Of a stretch of DNA of 64,000 nt, positions 61,237-64,000 are shown piece after piece. The position numbers and the translations under genes are program-made. The stretch's first letter is position 1. Each line of letters opens with the position of its first letter. The stretch covers positions 7,461,647 through 7,525,646 of the forward strand of contig JAQFVV010000049.1 in assembly GCA_028023455.1 (NCBI GenBank), written 5' to 3'. The stretch is from Epiperipatus broadwayi. Its lineage: Eukaryota; Onychophora; Udeonychophora; Euonychophora; Peripatidae. The notes under the pieces were generated by a model that saw nothing but the letters and a program-made list of their open reading frames with translations, was not told where the DNA came from and made no database searches.

Positions 61237-61788
61237 TTATAAGATGTGATATGTTGGACTATTTCCATCAGTTATGAGTGAATGTTGAATGTATAAAAAA
61301 TTTTAAACTTTATTTAAACTTTCCAAATACAAACAACTTGTTAGTAACACACAAATAGACAATACAGGTTAGTAATTACACAACATTTTGAGTAGTATTA
61401 ATCTCCACTTTTCTTCAAGTGTTGCTGGTCTATATGCACAGTGACAATATTCGCTTAGAAGTTGAACTTGCACCTTTAGATTCTTGAATATTGAATTTAA
61501 GGCAAATGCTCTATCAACTTTGCCTTAAATTCAATATTCAAGAATCTAAAGGTGCAAGTTCAACTTCTAAGTAAATATTGTCACTGTGCATATAGGCCAG
61601 CAACACCTGAAGAAGAGTGGAGATTAATACTACTCAAAATGTTGTGTAATTACTAACCTGTATTGTCTATTTGTGTGTTACTAACAAGTTGTTTGTATTT
61701 GGAAAGTTTAAATAAAGTTTAAAATTTTCTATACATTCAACATTCACTCATAAATGATGGAAATAGTCCAACATATCACATCTTATTA
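61237..61788. mobile_element. 546-bp foldback with TTA flanks and tRNA-like head
   Basis: Two arms of exactly 267 bp (61240-61506 and 61519-61785) pair almost perfectly around a 12-nt loop (TGCTCTATCAAC). In the part I compared all mismatches are transitions. TTA lies on both sides (61237-61239, 61786-61788). Read on the minus strand from the loop, the left arm starts GTTGATAGAGCATTTGCC (end of a tRNA D arm/A box) and has GTGCAAGTTCAACTTC (B-box-like) about 50 bp on. It therefore looks like a tRNA-derived SINE joined head to head with a copy lacking its first bases. A hammerhead-like motif lies in each arm. Confidence 0.85.
61603..61647 (+). ncRNA. Hammerhead-ribozyme-like motif in foldback (mirror copy 61378-61422, minus)
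   Basis: Stem I ACAC (61603-61606) with GTGT (61644-61647); core CTGAAGA (61607-61613), canonical CUGANGA; one extra A; stem II GAGT/ACTC (61615-61618 with 61632-61635), extendable; AAA (61636-61638) where GAA is expected; short stem III ATGT (61639-61642), one transition from self-complementary ACGT; cleavage base T61643. The mirror copy in the left arm has a less canonical core (TTGAAGA). Confidence 0.5.
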
Positions 61789-62974
61789 AAATATTTTGTT
61801 TAATTTACAGTAAATATTTAAAAAAAATGTTAAAGAAAGCAATTAAAAAAACATGCTTTTTATAAGCAACCAATTAAAAAAAACTATTACAAAAATGCTG
61901 TCAAATTTCATAATTGCAAAAATGGAAAAAAAATATTATTAAATTACAAAAATGATAGACTTTTAGTCCATATACATTGCTAGCATTTATTTATATAATA
62001 TTTAAATCTTTTGTTTAATTTACATTAAATGCTTAAAAAAAGTTGTTAAATCAATCAATCAAAAAAAAAGTCCTTTCCATAAACTATCAATCAAAAAAAC
62101 TTACAAAACACTGTCTAATTTGATTAAAGTAAAATATATATTAGTAATGCTGTCAAATTCAAATTGGAAAAAAAAACTAAATTTGTTTCAAGTATAATAA
62201 ATATCCAGAAAATATAAAAGTGGGGCTCAAAGCACAGATCTTTTGTATTCCACTGCAATAATGATCTTTCAATTCTCACATTTAAAATCTTTTGTTTAAT
62301 ATATTAAATTGTAAAAAAATTGTTAGAGCAACCAAGTAAAAAAAACCATGGACCTTTACAAGCAGTGCAGCTGGTGTGTATATATAATAGTACTATCACA
62401 TAGTGTATTGGCTACTTATTATAGACAATACATTTGTATTCAAATAAAGTATAAAGAAAATACCTGCCTCTAAAATCATAATTTTAAACATGTTAGCTTT
62501 CTCAGTCTTATACAAACCACATATAAGTAAATGTTAATACAATAATAATAATGAAATTCCTTTATTGTTGGAGAGTAAATAATAGAATAAAAGAATAATA
62601 ATTATCAATCTTTGATATCAATTAAATATAGGCTGAAAAAGTAATGTGATTCTTCTTATGATACATTAAATACAAGCTTAAATTTTAAAAAATCCATTAA
62701 ATATTATGGATAGTGACCTAAAAAATGAAAAAGAACAGATGTGGAAATGTTATTTAAACAAAGAGAATAACTATGCACATTTTAATAATATAGAAAAAAA
62801 TATATAAGTTTCATGTGTGGGCTGATGGTTGAGTCCTGTCTTTGGCTGATAATTAATAATGATAATAATTATTTAAAGATTAGAGATATCAAATAATATT
62901 TGTCTTTTAAAATGTAAACAAAACAATTTTGAAATTACAATGAAATTGTAAAATAAAAACAGTAAATTCCATAT
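61789..62974. other. AT-rich spacer, no feature seen
   Basis: Homopolymer-rich sequence; no feature supported. Confidence 0.4.
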
Positions 62975-63645
62975 CATAGGATCTAATGCAACCGTCCAGC
63001 AATAACCGTTTACCCATAAAAGTAAAAATTAATCTGGGGATATTGGATGAGTAGACATTAGATAGGGATTTTATTCATAAACCTTTCTGCATCCATTGAT
63101 TACTAAGGCTTCCACTAGTTGACAGTAATGTAAGGAGAGTTTGGTATTGTTATTAACAGCTTGTAGAAGCATAAGAAATTGGGATAATGTGATATTTTGG
63201 TGATTTTATACCAATCGTGCCTCTGGGATAATGGCAACTGTGATTTTTGAAAAACAAAGGCACCAAAATGTATAGATGCTAAACTGGGTTTAGATATATA
63301 TAACTATACAAGTGAATGAATTTGGAAAGAAAACATTGTGTTTTTATCTTGGGATCCTAGCTTTATAATTAACTAAATAGGTAAAAGGTGGCTTCTGTAG
63401 GATTGCCTTAGATCCTAAGATCTAGGTGCAGTGCTCTCAAATCCAAGACTCTTCACTGATGAAAGCCACAAACTAGAAACTAGTCTGGGAATATTTAATG
63501 AGTAGGCACTAGATAGGGATGTTATATACAAACCTTCCTGAATCTATTACTAAGACTTGTACTAAGTGACACTACTTTAAGAAGAGTTTGTTACTATTAT
63601 TAACAACTTATGTAAGCATAGGAAGTGGTGTTCATGTTCTGTTTG
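62975..63645 (+). repeat. R-451 repeat, tandem copy with inverted upstream scrap
   Basis: Segment 63033-63190 (TCTGGGGATATTGGATGAGT, CATTGATTACTAAGGCTTCC, TTATTAACAGCTTGTAGAAG) recurs at 63484-63640, a period of 451 bp, so one complete unit plus the beginning of a second is present. The first unit starts at TCTGGGGA, which is the ribozyme cleavage site of the family. Just upstream (62977-63008) GGATCTAATGCAACC is in the opposite orientation, an inverted scrap of the same family. The ribozyme motif lies at 63451-63490 between the units. Confidence 0.75.
63451..63490 (+). ncRNA. Hammerhead-ribozyme-like motif, R-451 family (forward)
   Basis: Stem I TTCA (63452-63455) with TGGG (63486-63489), two pairs being G-T; core CTGATGA (63456-63462); 13-nt stem II region AAGCCACAAACTA; GAA (63476-63478); stem III ACTAGT (63479-63484), perfectly self-complementary; cleavage base C63485. 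Stem II is weakened by one transition relative to AGC/GCT pairing. Confidence 0.55.
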
Positions 63646-64000
63646 GAAAGTTCATATAATGAGCATCAGCATATCACTTCTGGTGTTTGGATATCACATG
63701 ACAACTTAAGAAACTAACTTTTTGAATATTTAGAAAGTATTTATTGATTTATTTACAATAGTTAAAATTTTACAAGATTTTTAAAAAAAAAAAACAGTTA
63801 CAGTTGAAGTATTATTAAAAAATAATTAAATGTTTGTTTAAATTATGTAAAATTGTTTTAAATCATTACAGTTTCTGCTGTCAAAGGTAAACTTCCTTCT
63901 GTCTAGTAAATAGGATGTTGCAGGTGCATAATATATAAATAATAATATATTAATATACTGATTAGGTAAACATTGGATTTTGTTCATGAAAAGTCTATTA
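63646..64000. other. Spacer at window end, no feature seen
   Basis: AT-rich sequence with no supported feature. Confidence 0.4.

Overview
This window is AT-rich (by eye roughly three quarters A+T) eukaryotic, very probably animal, DNA. I see no convincing host gene. No operons, CRISPR arrays or prokaryotic signals are present. What can be read is a dense, nested graveyard of transposable elements: Penelope-like elements (PLE) with GIY-YIG endonuclease, an RTE-type LINE, two hAT elements with 8-bp target duplications, a Tigger-like element, a mariner relic, several foldback/MITE hairpins, and a tandem group of LTR-like repeats. This mix points to an invertebrate; a mollusc such as a cephalopod would fit, but I cannot prove the taxon.

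Layout. 1-5.6 kb: AT-rich spacer with a PLE 3' fragment (1.2-1.7 kb) and an unexplained higher-GC block (2.3-3.8 kb). 5.6-9.7 kb: short repeats of two families that I call R-451 and R-470, a 14-bp-TSD hairpin element and a (TTA)n(TAA)n palindrome. 9.7-20.8 kb: a nested stack of an R-470 copy split by a Tigger-like element that itself holds a small MITE, a decayed reverse-strand RTE, a PLE with an inverted 3' partner, a hAT inside that PLE, and a second hAT containing another R-470 copy. 20.8-29.6 kb: AT-rich spacer with foldback hairpins and a tRNA-like relic. 29.6-40.8 kb: LTR-like repeats in a repeat-internal-repeat-internal-repeat array, plus a fourth copy. 41.4-45.0 kb: an almost intact RTE LINE followed by a PLE-derived inverted repeat. 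45.8-47.7 kb: further R-470 copies. 51.1-54.1 kb: mariner relic and a fifth LTR-like copy. 56.1 kb: twin hairpins with a shared loop. 57.6-58.7 kb: two R-470 copies in a near-perfect head-to-head palindrome. 59.6-63.7 kb: a decayed tandem repeat, a 546-bp foldback with a tRNA-like head, and a tandem R-451 copy.

The most interesting signal is a small self-cleaving RNA motif that recurs across otherwise unrelated repeats. R-470, R-451, the PLE 3' ends and the 61.2-kb foldback all carry an arrangement matching a type I hammerhead ribozyme: stem I, CUGANGA-like core, stem II, GAA, a loopless self-complementary stem III, and a cleavage nucleotide. Stem II differs in sequence between PLE copies but keeps its pairing, and the core 3-8 pair co-varies. 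R-470 and R-451 also occur as tandem copies (periods about 470 and 451 bp), and several of these elements occur as head-to-head inverted pairs. This resembles retrozymes and PLEs, whose hammerheads are established. The R-470 and R-451 families and the foldback look like non-autonomous relatives that may not be described. All ribozyme calls come from reading the sequence by eye and are untested.
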